Positions 44,878 through 56,029 of a stretch of DNA of 64,000 nucleotides are shown one piece after another. Within the stretch, counting starts at the first letter, position 1; each line of letters opens with the position of its first letter. The stretch lies in the NCBI GenBank assembly GCA_018398585.1, contig JAGTTD010000012.1:22205036-22269035 (forward strand), in the 5' to 3' direction. The translations under genes and the position numbers were made by a program. The notes under the pieces were generated by a model. The model ran no database searches, had not been told where the DNA came from, and was given only the letters and a program-made list of their open reading frames with translations. Source of the stretch: Simmondsia chinensis (lineage: Eukaryota > Streptophyta > Magnoliopsida > Caryophyllales > Simmondsiaceae).

Positions 44878-45265
44878 CATGCAACCCCACTAGTTGGTGG
44901 ATGACTTGGCTAGTATGGCTTGGTGAGTAGGCTTGATTGGCGAGTTCCTTGGAAATGCGGCTTAAGAGTTTAACATAGAATAGGATATTTAGTATTAGAA
45001 TAATAGATAATTATTAGCTACTTTATATTTATCTTTTAAGTCTTTTAGTATTCTTAAATTAGCTTTTCTATTTAAGCAAGAGGAGAGCTAGGGTTTAGCC
45101 ATTCAATTCATAGATATTTTCATTATTTTCTAGAGCTTTCTCCTATTTTCGGGTTGTAATAACTTGAGTTACTACTGTTCGTCTTTGTTTCTTATTGCTT
45201 TAATACTAAGGGAAGGCTATTGAACCTTCCTGTTTCCCGTTAATTTTCATCTACGCCCTGAATCT
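44878..45265 (+). repeat. B1/B2 LTR
   Basis: Begins TGCAACCCCAC after a purine-rich CAGGGAGCATCA, and ends before a PBS-like sequence. Contains a TATTTAAGC box at about 45068 and a (CT)-rich downstream part. The LTR after B2 (63142 on) begins with the comparable TGAAGCAAC. Boundaries are approximate. Confidence 0.55.
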
Positions 45266-45267
45266 GT

Positions 45268-45280
45268 TGGCATCAGAGAT
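45268..45280 (+). other. PBS-like site after the LTR
   Basis: TGGCATCAGAGAT resembles the initiator-Met PBS (TGGTATCAGAGC) with 2-3 changes. A PBS here means this LTR acts, or once acted, as a 5' LTR for something to its right. Confidence 0.55.
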
Positions 45281-45334
45281 TTGAACGGCTTTCAAGATGG
45301 GTTGTAAGCAACAGAGGTGTGGGACGAATTTCTA

Positions 45335-46711
45335 AAACTTTTCTTAATTAATTAGATTAATGCAGTAGAGTGGTTTACAATTACTAATTTTAAACCTATA
45401 GGTGATTTAAAATTCTCAGGGACTCACTGTGACTAGGGATTGAGCCTTACAAACCGCATGTCTTTCTACTCACCGTTTTCAGAGAAAAGATTGTGATATG
45501 TTGGTGTATTTGACATCGGTTATACCGTGATTTCTGCTTGCGCTTCAACTAAGAACACTTTATTAATTATTTTTGTGGATTTTACATATTTTTATGACAA
45601 AAATTTAAGGATATGGACCTAATTCAAGTTGCAATTACAGTGAGGAAACAGGGCCCACATACACCTTTTCCTCATACACTTAAAGATTAGGAATTGGGGT
45701 GGAGACAAAACCAAGAGCTCAACAGCCCACTTACAAGCCTGAGTCAATTAGGTTTTTAAGCTTAGCACCCTTGACTTATAACAACTCGAATGAGCTTAGG
45801 TCTAACAAGATTAACGTGGAGCCAATCATATTCAGGTCACTGGATTAGGACCAACGCAATCAAGGGACAAGCCTTGGCCGTCAAAGCCCTAATCAATGGC
45901 GCGAACCTAAGTTCACCTAACTTATCAAGTAATGACAGCAGTGTTAAGACCAACGCAATCAAGGGACAAAGCGTTAGCCGTCAAAGCCTTAAACTAAAGC
46001 CTCAAATCTCAACTTATCGATTTGTGAGAACATATTAAAATTGGAAAGTTATACCTGAAGCTCAAGAATTGTATTACACAACAATGATCTACGTTACGCT
46101 ACGCCTAGCTAAGTTACACTACCTTTTAGGAAAGAGCACAAGTGTGCTTAAAAAACTTGAAGAAGTTTTGTCTTGAGTGTATGTGCACTACTTTGGACCG
46201 ACGCATAATCCTTTATTTATAGGAAAAGAAAATAACAGCTGCTCCTATCTTCACGAAAGCTCATGCACGTCTAGCCACTAAGCTCTTCTTTTAGGTACGT
46301 TTATTCTTCAACAACATGTTTTCAGTTTTAGAGGGAAATCCTTGATGCCCACGTCCAGAATTTTAGTAGAAGTTCCCTCTAAAAGCTCCACGTTCCCTTG
46401 AAATAAGCTTAAGGCCCAAGCAACTGAAATTGCGCTCTAAGTAACTTCTTCGAGCTTGAAAACAACCATTCTTGCAGCTTTCCTAGTTGCCAGTCGAGCT
46501 CGAGCTTATTTCAGCCTTCAGCCATTTTGAGCGTCAAGTGGCTGATACCCTTGTCAAGGGTAATAATGTTTCCTAGAAATTGGGCTCGAGACGCTATTAT
46601 TGTAGTACCCAAAGGCCTAAACCCCCTTGAGGACAACCTCACATGATGACCACGTGGCACTTTATTCAAACACGGCGTCGTCCCAGCCCTATTAAAATTA
46701 GGGTGTAAACA
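45335..46711 (-). repeat. Tat 3' LTR
   Basis: Ends GGGTGTAAACA at 46711. The left edge is diverged and approximate (45324-45361). Contains two copies of the approximately 95-100 bp subrepeat (about 45845-45990). Homologous to 58652-60218 and to the solo LTR at 25293-26674. Confidence 0.8.
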
Positions 46712-46730
46712 AATGCCCCCCCTTTAGTCA
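46712..46730 (-). other. Tat polypurine tract
   Basis: The minus strand reads GACTAAAGGGGGGGCATT directly upstream of the 3' LTR. It fixes the element's orientation as minus, opposite to the ORF that follows on the plus strand. Confidence 0.8.
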
Positions 46731-48633
46731 TTGGTAAATTTAAATTTACAATGGGTAAAATCTGACTGAAGTGATTTTTAATGGCTACAAGGACTTCTCG
46801 AGAACATGTACATCACTTGTTCTTTCTTCTCGCGTCTCTAAAAGCATGCAGGTTAGGGTTTGAACTCTTCACTTTCTGCTCTGTTCTTTCTTTGTTGTCC
46901 TCAAGGGCATTTGCTATCTCTTGTCTTTGTTCTTGAATTGCTGAATTCCTTAATTCAATCTGTTTTTCAATCTTTTGCTTCCCTTCAATCTGATAATGGC
47001 ACAACTCTCATTCGCCATCTCTGCTCCCCTTCTTTAGGAGGATAGCCCCATTGAGGAACTGGCCTGATTTTTGCAATCTGACATTTTAATCATCTCTGAT
47101 GTTCTTTAAAGCCCAACTGATCTCAGTATCATCAAGGATGATCTTTCTTGGTTGTCAGAGGATGATCTTTCATCGAACCTACCATCTTGCGCCTTAGGGC
47201 CAATCTTTGCTCCATCTTACGACATTCCCAGTCTTGATGGACTATTTTTTTATACTGAGAAGTCTCCTCTACATACAGCATCCTCTTGCTTTTCTTAGGG
47301 AGGCAGACCCATTTGAAAGGAAGCGACGCCCTCTAAAGGGTAGACATTTTTGACCGAACGATACACTGAATAGGTAGATGAGCCGATGGTGACTTATAGC
47401 AAAAAATGGAAGCAACTTCGCATCTATGAAGCCATCACATTCTCAACCATTGCCCTCAGGTATGCTTTTCATATTGTAACAGCATTAACTTGCTGCTGGA
47501 ACACCTGTTATAACGCTTTTGTCCTCCCTAAGGAGTTCTTAGGAATCACTTTAGAGGACATAGCGGCCCTAATGGGTCTTTCACCTAGGTGAGAAGAATT
47601 GGCCCTTGATTCCTTCATTTCTTCAAAGGCTGAAGCCTTTGCCTCCTCCTTCTTTGTTACTGAATTGCCTGAATGTTATGAGTCTTTTGTCAAAAAGTTT
47701 GTAACAAAAGCTCATGACTTTGGGAAAGGTTTCAAAGAAGAGGAGGTATGCTTCTACTTATTTTGGTTGAACAAGTTTATCTTTGCCAACTCTTCTAACT
47801 TAGTTCTTAAGTTCCTTAAGACCATGGCCATCAACCTAGCTTTCAGTAGTGCACCTTTATCCTTGGGTCCGTTGTTTCTAGCTCAGGTGTATGGTTGTCT
47901 TAGAGACATTATAGCCAAAAACTACGGTGCCGATGTAGGTGGTCCCTTGTGGCTGGTCCAATTATGGGATCAGGCCTATTTCCTTGAATTATGTCTCAGA
48001 GTTCCCTATGCTAACATAGGAGAGGGGGTTTCTAACTTTGTGAGTAGTTTACTTGCTGTGAGGTCCAACTCCCTCTGGGATGGTCATTTAACTAGTGCCT
48101 TGAGACTTTACTGTCCCCTCAAAGCCGTTAAGGGACTCAATGGGCTCCTTTCAAGAGAAGGAATCTTGGTCTTGAATGGTTCAAGAAACTGGACCTTCAT
48201 AATGATGTCTCAGTAGACATCAATTCCCAAATATGGCGAGCAATCTTATGCCCCCAAGATTAATTATTTTATCACCAGACTCAACCTGGTGTAGAAACTT
48301 ATAGGCCTTGGTTGTTTACTAGGAAATTTGGTATGGTCCAGGACGTTCCTTTCCAAAACCTAAGGACCAAGAACCTCTAGTAAGCCAGGAGGATTTCACT
48401 TCTTACACAGCTCTCAAAGCTTCGTGCTTCGAATAAGGAAATCAGGTCTTTTTACTGGTACCCTGCGGCTTATATGGACACCCCATGTGCTACACCACAT
48501 TTTTCAGCTTGGTATTAAGCCTATTGATCCTCCTTAGAGCCCAGAGGCGCAAGGCAGCGTTTTACGCTTCCTCTTGAGATTGCAGGTCCTAGCTCCAGGA
48601 GAAGCCAGCCTACCCCGTAAAAGATGCAATCAG

Positions 48634-48711
48634 GTAGTAAGCCATCCTAAAGTATGCCTCAATTATTTGTGGCTTGACTAAGATCTGATCCTTATTCTTT
48701 CACCCTTATAG
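48634..48711 (+). other. Candidate intron 1 of the antisense PMD ORF
   Basis: ATCAG|GTAGTAAG...TTCACCCTTATAG|TAGC, 78 bases. The downstream frame continues as VQVTSRSARTRSF with a basic, Ser-rich composition. Confidence 0.5.
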
Positions 48712-48944
48712 TAGCTGTCCAGGTGACTTCTAGGAGTGCCAGGACCAGGAGCTTCACTCAGATGTTACTCGAGGAATCTCCTTCAGGAACCTCTTCACTA
48801 GGCTCTGGGGTCGGTAGCTCTAAGAAGAGGAAGAAGGATATTGCTCCTCCAAGTTTCTCAGTTGCAGCGGGAGGGGAAGAAGAAGAAGTACGCATCTCAT
48901 AACTAGTGAAAAGAAAAAGAAGAACCAGGCTCCCTGTAGCAGAG

Positions 48945-49014
48945 GTATTGGTCTTTCTTAATTGGAATCTTCATTTATTTCATTAAAGTAGTCTTCTGAT
49001 ATGGTCTTCAACAG
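48945..49014 (+). other. Candidate intron 2 of the antisense PMD ORF
   Basis: GCAGAG|GTATTGGTC...GGTCTTCAACAG|CCACAG, 70 bases, T-rich. Excision joins ...RLPVAE directly in phase to PQEEPAPHIVKIPD. Confidence 0.55.
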
Positions 49015-49273
49015 CCACAGGAAGAGCCTGCCCCCCATATTGTTAAGATTCCAGATTCTCTATCTCTAGAGACTGCTTCAAAGCCTGCTCAAGATACTAA
49101 ATTAATAAGCTCAAGCACTAGAGAAGAAGGAGACATGGCTACTTCAGTTATGGAGCCAATCATTAGTTATCCTTCTGAAGAAATTTCTTCCCTAGTTACC
49201 CTACACAAGGGCCATGTCTAGGCTCCTTTCCTCCTTCTTGGAGACTCAATCTCCGTTGAAGAAATCTCTGAAG

Positions 49274-49337
49274 GTAGTGCTCTATCTAAATTTTCCATCC
49301 CTTGATGTTTTAAACCATATCTGGTCCTAACATGCAG
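49274..49337 (+). other. Candidate intron 3 of the antisense PMD ORF
   Basis: CTGAAG|GTAGTGCTC...CTAACATGCAG|GTATTA, 64 bases, with a branch-point-like CTAAC 9 bases before the acceptor. The junction phase is off by one, which may be a later indel. Confidence 0.45.
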
Positions 49338-49512
49338 GTATTATCTCTAAGTGACTCTCCTCGGGGAAGGCATAGTAACGGCGACAGAGCCAGCAGCAAC
49401 CCCATTGGTTGAGACACCTGCTGAAACTCCAATGATGGATCTACTACCATCAACTTCCATGTTAACCCTACTAGCAGCAGTACCTTCCTTGCCTCAGATT
49501 GAGGCCATAGAG

Positions 49513-49587
49513 GTCAAGGCATTCCTTTTAAACCTTGGTTGTTTTCCGAAGTTAAAATTTTTCCTAATCTGGTTTATTCTTTTCCAG
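49513..49587 (+). other. Candidate intron 4 of the antisense PMD ORF
   Basis: CATAGAG|GTCAAGGC...TTATTCTTTTCCAG|GTCACTCC, 75 bases (divisible by three) with an excellent polypyrimidine acceptor. The frame is also open through it, so retention would be tolerated. Confidence 0.5.
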
Positions 49588-50500
49588 GTCACTCCTCCTA
49601 GGACCATTCCCTCTTCAAGGCCAAAGGAACTATCTTCTCCTCTAGAGAAGTTTGGGGCAAGTTGTAGGCTAGCCGTTCAACAACTCGATCAGGAATATCC
49701 TAAACTTCAACGACTAAGGGAGATCACGCATTTCCTTGTTCTAACTCTTGCTAAGGGAATCATTTTTGAAGAAGCCATGTCACTCGCGAGATCTTTAGAA
49801 GAAGATCCAAAATTAGCTCCCGCCATTACTAAGGAACTCAAAATTCTCGAGGAGGTGCTCTTAAAGATTAACCAAGAGATCCCAACCCTTTGTTAGAGAA
49901 AACGGTACTGCCAGGATGCCATCAAGAACTTAGGGCGTTCAGCTAGCCTAGGAAGCCTACAACTATTATTTGAGGAACTTAAAGCAGCGAGGAGAACTTA
50001 AGATCTACAAGCTCAAGAGATTAGAGGATTTGAGGATGAGATCCATTACTTGGAGGAGAGATTACAACACCTTAAGGAAGAGATGCCTTCTTTAAGACAA
50101 CAACACGCCTCTTAAGGTTCAGTGGTTGGTGGTTTTGAAGAGACCCTTGTGGAGGCTCAGGGGAAGAGTCAAGCTCTTTAAGAGGAAGCTCTCTCCTTAG
50201 ACTGTGAGCCGAATGATGCAACTCACCAACTATCCTCAATTGAGGAGTCCTTAGTGAGAATTAGGACTCGACTCTTTTGAATTTCAGTCTTTGAAAAAGA
50301 GTTTTTGGCTGTATAAATTACTTACTTGTTATGTCTGTTTATGTAAGCCATGTACTCCTTCCTTATTAATTGAAATTTGAATTTGCTTAATATGCCTCTC
50401 AGATTGGCAGTTCTTTTCTTCTCTTTTTTTTCTTAATTTAAGGATCATGGGGTTGATCCTTAAGACATTGGTATCAAAATTGGTCCACAACTCTAGGAAT

Positions 50501-51990
50501 CTATACTTTAAGGACTTCCTTATTAGAATCCCAAAACGATGGTACATATTTATGTAAGAATCTACCATTAATGCCCCTTGGGTGAGTCCTTCCATCTAGA
50601 TCTTGGAGTAAATAAGTATTTCCTCTAAACACTTCTATGACTCTAAAATGGGCCCTTCCAATTCGGGGACCATTTTCCATAGACACGATCCTTTTGGCCA
50701 ATGGGTAAAACCACCTTCTAGAAAAGATCCCCTAAGTCAAAAAACGTAGGCTTGACCCTCTTGTTTTAGGCTTTGGCAACCCACTTCTTTTGAGTCTCCA
50801 ATATATGAAGGGCGTCGAGCCTTACTTGGTCTAAGCTGGTAAGCTCGTCCATTATTGACTGCTCATATTCAAGTTCAGAAAGTTTCCCAGTTAAGCTAGT
50901 CTAATAGATTGAACTATTATCTCCATGGGAAGTACTGCATCATGGCCATATGTTAAATGAAAAGGAGTCATCCCTTTGGACGTTCAGTAGGCCCAAAGAG
51001 CATCTAGTAACAACTCATGCCACTTTTTGGGGTTATCCTCAATCACCTTGTCAATGTTGGCTTTTAAAATCTTATTAGTTGATTCTATCTGGCCATTAGC
51101 TTGAGCGCAATAGGGTGTGAGTTTAAGATTTCTATATTAAAACTGTTGGTAAACTCCTTCACCTCATCTCCGTTAAACACTCTAGCTTGATCGACTGTGA
51201 TGGTTTCTGGAACACCAAACCTACATAGGATACATTCTTTGATAAAATCAATCACATCTTACTAATTCATGTTCCTATATCGTTTAGCTTCCACCCATTT
51301 TGGGAAGTAAGAATGTAAGAATGTTGCTTACTAGAATTGGGGTTAATCTTCCCTATAATGTCCATTAACCAGCCTTTAAACGGCCATGGCTTAACAATGG
51401 CATGCATCTCAGCAGTAGGGACCCTAGGTACATGCCCATGTCTCTGGCATGCTCTGCATCCCTTAGCGTATTCTATGCAATCTTCCATTATGGATGGCTA
51501 ATAGTAGCCATAATGCCTAACGAGCCTGTGCATGTTATTGCTAACTAGATGGGATTCATAGATACCCTCATGGGCTCCTATCATTACTAGCTTTGCTTCA
51601 TCTAAGTCAAGGCACTTGAGTAGCACTCCACTAGCATCCCTTTTGTATAACTCTCCAACTCACCACCTAAGTGGAATTTGTCAGGTCTCATTTTCATCTT
51701 TCTGTCCTTAATGAAATTTTAAGGGTTATTGAAGTAATCCATCAAAGGCTTCCTCCAATCCTCTTATTGAATTAGGATAGTTTGATGTGCCTCATAGTAC
51801 TCCAAACATTCATTTGGGGCACCTTCAAAGGAATCAGTATACTTGAAGTCATGGTCCAAAATCTTAGTCTTAATAACCATAGTCTCTTCACACCAAGTTC
51901 TAGGTAATTTATACCCAGATGCCAACAAAGCCAAGTCATTGGGTGCTTGATTTTATTCCCTAGGGATGTGCTCGAAATGTTCCTCATTGA
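50501..51990 (-). pseudogene. Tat integrase
   Basis: The minus strand has DCIEYAKGCRACQRHGHVPRVPTAEMHAIVKPWPFKGWLMDIIGKINP (HHCC Cys pair and the first Asp of the core, 51350-51485), a later DEVKEFTNSFNIE-like stretch (about 51140-51175), and the C-terminal GRAHFRVIEVFRGNTYLLQDLDGRTHPRGINGRFLHKYVP (50530-50660), ending LKV at 50501. Stops are frequent in the core. Confidence 0.85.
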
Positions 51991-51999
51991 AGTCACCAA

Positions 52000-52915
52000 C
52001 AGCTTGCGTACAATTGCCAGATATCAATTCGAGGTATCACTGAGACACTGGAACTCCCCATTTACTTGGCAAATTACCAATTACAAATCCCTCTTGACAA
52101 GAACATTAAGGACTTTCATTCCTAAGAGAGTTTGGAGGCCAATTATTAGATTCTCACACTCAGCAATGTCATTATGGCATCTGCCCACTAAGGTGACAGC
52201 CAACTTAGTGATGATTCCCTCAGGAGATCCTATAACAATTTCCACTCCAGCACTAGAGCTGGTCCTTAATCCATCGAAGAATAGTTTCCAAGAAACTAGG
52301 TGTACCACTAGAAGGTGTTCTAGCTCATGACCTAAGCCGGTTTGAATATTTTGATGGTCAACTAAAAAGTCCGCTAGGGCTTGCCCCTTTACCGACTTTT
52401 GTGACACATATACCAACTCAACTTGAAGTAGAGCTACACTCCACTTGCTTAACCTTCCTCTCAAAAATGGTCTATCTAGCATATATTTAAGGACATCTGT
52501 CTGGGCTACTACATATATAATAAACGCTAAGAAATAATGTCTTGATTTTGATGATGCATAAAATAAAGATAGACACAGTTTTTCAATTAAGGATTACTTT
52601 ACTTCACATTCATTTAGGCAAAGGCTAAGGTAGAACATATCCTATTCAAAACCATACTCATTGTCCCATAAAAGCCAGTAACCAATAGTTTCCTTTGAAG
52701 CAGAGATAGAGATCTTCAAAGGCTTACCTTGCTTTGGAGGAATTAGTATTAGTGGCCTAATCAAGTTCTCTTTTATGATTTCGAATGCTGTTTCATGTGG
52801 CTCCTCCCATTTGAAGTCCTTCTTAGACTTGAGCTTCAGCGGTAGAGAGAAGACCTTGGTTTTTCCTGCGACTTTCGAGATAAAACATCTGAGGAAGTTA
52901 ACCTGCCCTCAAGAA
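52000..52915 (-). pseudogene. Tat dual RNase H region
   Basis: First RNase H: FYLSLCLNECEVK..LIEKLCLSLFYASSKSRHYFLAF, DVLKYMLDRPFLRGRLSKWSVALLQVELVYV and VKGQALADFLVDH (52360-52640). Second, archaeal-type RNase H: SWKLFFDGLRTSSSAGVEIVIGSPEGIITKLA...AECENLIIGLQTLLGMKVLNVLV (52090-52290). Two consecutive RNase H domains are diagnostic for the Tat group. Confidence 0.87.
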
Positions 52916-53880
52916 TCATTGAAGCTCCTTTTTTCTTGAAGGCGGCTTGGCCACTTGGATAGCCTTAGTCATATTAATATTCACCTCGATGCCCCTCTGG
53001 TGTACTAGAAAATCTAGAAAATTTCTAGCTTGCGCGCCAAAAGCGCATTTCAATGGATTCATCTGAAGGTTGTGAGCCCTAATTCTAAGGAGGTCATGTT
53101 TAACTTGGGATTTTAATTTGACCACGATGTCATCTATATAGACTTCCATGGTCTTGCCATTGAGGTCATGGAAAATCATGTTCATAGCTCTTTGGTCGGT
53201 GGCACCAGCATTCTTCAAACCAAATAGCATAGCCACCCACTCAAACATCCCTATTGACCTAGGACATCTAAATGCTGTCTTGTGGGTATCCTTCATGGAA
53301 ATCCGGACCTAGTAGTACCCACAGTAGCCATCCATAAAGGACAAAACCTCATGCCTCGAGGCTGAGTCTATAAGCACATCAGCAATGGACATAGAATATT
53401 CGTCATTTGGGGTGGTTGCATTCGGATCTCTAAAATCAATACAAACCCTAATTTTGCCATTCTTTTTTATGACAGGGATGACATTAGCCGGCCACTCTAC
53501 ATACCTAGCAGTTCTGATGAATTTGGCCTTCAGGACTATTTTAATTTCTTCCTTTACCAAATCTATGACTTCTTGAGACATCCTTCTCTAGCCCGGAATG
53601 ATGGGCTTCAAGGCTAATTTGATAGAAAGCCAATGCTCCACCACTTGTCTATTTAGGCCAGGCATCTCATGATGATCCCAAGCAAAGTAATCCCTGAATT
53701 CGGGGAGCAAAGTCAAGTACTGCTTCTTTTGTTTCTTCAGAAAGCAGAGCACTCGGACAGATAGATCTTGGGCCCTTTAATGAGCCCAAATTAACCTCGA
53801 AGAGGGGGCCTTGAACTTCAGCCCCTATATCCTCCATTTTGGATAGTGCTTTTCTTAGATCAGAGAGCTCCAATTCGTTT
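52916..53880 (-). pseudogene. Tat reverse transcriptase
   Basis: The minus strand reads VKEEIKIVLKAKFIRTARYVEWPANVIPVIKKNGKIRVCIDFRDPN (53430-53560), MSIADVLIDSASRHEVLSFMDGYCGYY, then after a stop KTAFRCPRSIGMFEWVAMLFGLKNAGAT and VYIDDIVVKLKSQ (about 53105-53145; YIDD intact), NPLKCAFGAQARNFLDFLVHQRGIEV. Only one stop (about 53310) separates two long blocks. Confidence 0.9.
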
Positions 53881-54166
53881 TCTTATGCTGCATGGACTTG
53901 AAAACCATGAAATGGTTGCTTGTCCCAAAGCTGATCCTCAGTGCGCCAGGACACAAACCTTGTTAATGCTGAGACAATGGCCTCTCGGGCCATTACTTGG
54001 AGGTCTTGGTTCCTCTACATTGAAATTCTAGAGTTCCTCGGGAGTCCTCTTCACCAAGAAGGGCCCTCATGTATCTCCAGAAGTCAGAATCTTCAGAGTC
54101 GACACCCACTTGACCAACCCCAGCTTCGGTTAGTGAGCTATCAAAGATGGCTATCATGTCTTGTTG

Positions 54167-54856
54167 TTAGGTTGATTGTGAAGTGGCCTTCTTGACGTTT
54201 GGGGGTCCCACATCATCTTCACAGAATTTCTCCTCAACATAGTTTGAGCAAGTCATGAATTGCCTCTTATCTGCCAAAATAACCTCATACTTGTCATGGT
54301 TCCAGAAGATTAACAACTGGTGAAGTGAGGATGGAATACAATAATTAGCGTGCAGCCAATCCCTACCAAGTGAAGCATTATAGCTCGAGGTAGTTTCTAC
54401 TACAAAGAAAGCTCTTGGCTTACTTAGGCTGCCAATAGTTAAGTCAATTGGGATGACTCCTTCATATTTGGTGGTAGATCCAGAAAAGCCATAGATTGCC
54501 ACATCTGAAGTAATTAAGTATTAGCGAGACTTACTAATGACTCCCAACATATATGAAGGCAAGACATTGATAGCCATGCCATTTTCCACCAAGTCCCTGT
54601 TTATCACAATGCCGTCAAAATTGGCTTTGATATATAGGGGCTTGATGTGTTTATTGAAGGTATTAGGCCCATCAAAATTTATCTTCATTATGTCAAGTGG
54701 ATCATCAAGCAATTTGGATGTCGTAGCATTAACTGTAAAAGATAAAGGGTCAAGTGTACCTTTAGTGGTTGCTGCTTTAGCCACGAGCTCAACTTGAGGC
54801 TCCTCATCTGATGCTATCACATCACCCTCGAGACCTTCTTGGGTATTAACTACCAT
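54167..54856 (-). pseudogene. Tat aspartic protease region
   Basis: INRDLVENGMAINVLPSYML (about 54540-54605) corresponds to the retropepsin LVDNG..NILP motif; the expected catalytic Asp codon reads Glu here. Followed by YGFSGSTTKYEGVIPIDLTIGS and FFVVETTSSYNASLGRDWLHA (54350-54490), the typical C-terminal half with LGRDW. A stop lies at 54522. Confidence 0.85.
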
Positions 54857-56029
54857 AAATTCAAGGGAAGGAGTAGGGCAGTCTTGACGTCCACCTTTTC
54901 AGGCAATGTCCCAAATTGAATCTGGATCCCTTGGTCTGCCTCCTTCTCACGGTTATCAACCATGGGTGTATCCTCTCTTTGTTGTTACACAACACCATCA
55001 GTTGGAATGTTCGATTCTTGAGGTTGTTTACTGTGATCAACCTCTGAAGTTCAAGACCCCTCCATGTCCTGGGGGAAGTCTTCTTCATGGAAGTCATTTT
55101 TAATGTCAGACCATGCTGGATTGATGCAATCTAATGGTTCCACTAAGATAATGCTAAGAGGGGAGTACTCCTCATCCTCAGCTGATTCCTGAACTAGGGG
55201 TCCTTGGCAAGGTGATCCCACCAAATTCTCGCTCTTTCGAAGATGAGAGACTAGCCCACCTTTCGAGTTTCTTATGAACGGGCCCCTTACTAGTAGTAGG
55301 ATGCTTGGACCCAATCACTGGATCCATGAGGTCCACATGCTCGGCTTTGCCCTTGCAGACCCTGGCCTCTTTTTGAGGAAGTCTAGTTTGGCAAGGATCA
55401 AGTGTGATTACTCGCTGAGCTTCCCTCTTGCATAGTGTCCTTCTCTTCTTAGTTCAAGTTAGAGGGACTAGCTACCTCTTGAACGAGGTGATTCCTCCTC
55501 CATACATTACCGAACCCAATGGTCGATGGCTGATAACCTGACTACCATGGTGTCCAGCTGGTGTCCTCGTCCAACAAGGTGCACTTTGGGTTTCTCTCAG
55601 GGTGCCCTATCCTCATAATAATCTCAATGCTCAAGGGAGAATTCTTGACTGAATCACTTCTTCAAGGTTTCTCAGATAGCACTTTTAGTTCCAACAGCTG
55701 ATTAGTAGGGGAAATATATTGAGGAAGCAACCTGAGTTTCCTCATTGTAGCTTGTATTTTCCCACGGCATTGCTCATATGCCGTGTATCACACCCTTTCC
55801 AAGTCATGAGATATTTTCTCCCAACTAGTTAGATTTTGGAATGTCCCCGGCCACCCCTAATCTCCATAGCCAATTCCTCTACCATTGTCAATGTAATGGC
55901 GAAGTTATTACGGTGCTTAATCAACAAGTTCTTGAAAATGGCGCACCGACTAGTGGGATGGAGTTCAGAGATGTGCCAACGGCATATTTTATCATCTAAA
56001 GTATGTACCACTCTTGGGAATGCTTATAT
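54857..56029 (-). other. Tat gag-protease linker
   Basis: The minus strand is a degraded low-conservation stretch between gag and protease with many stops. Acidic and Pro/Ser-rich fragments occur, but no domain is recognised. Confidence 0.5.

Larger units (their letters stand above)
40571..45265 (+). mobile_element. B1: Ty3/gypsy retrotransposon, 5'-truncated
   Basis: Plus-strand gag, knuckle, protease, RT, RNase H and integrase, then a 3' LTR (about 44878-45265). The 5' LTR and leader are missing; gag starts directly against the LTR fragment ending at 40570. Numerous stops and frameshifts make it a pseudogene. The integrase ends VFNVKHLIR without a visible chromodomain. Confidence 0.85.
46996..50280 (+). 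pseudogene. Antisense plant mobile domain (PMD) ORF with candidate introns
   Basis: Starts near ATG 46996 (MAQLSFAISAPLL). The core matches the plant mobile domain pattern: LRIYEAITFSTIALRYAF..CCWNTCYNAFVLPKEFLGITLEDIAALMGLSP (47416-47590), then KEEEVCFYLFWLNKFIF..AINLAFSSAPLSLGPLFLAQVYGCLRDI (47735-47910). Downstream are basic, NLS-like KKRKKD and KRKRRTR clusters (48820-48925) and a C-terminal heptad-rich part (49900-50270). Four GT...AG intervals look like short introns: 48634-48711, 48945-49014, 49274-49337 and 49513-49587, each with a pyrimidine-rich 3' end. Scattered stops make this copy a pseudogene. It lies tail to tail with pol. PMD ORFs in Tat elements are known; the product's role is not. 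Confidence 0.8.
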
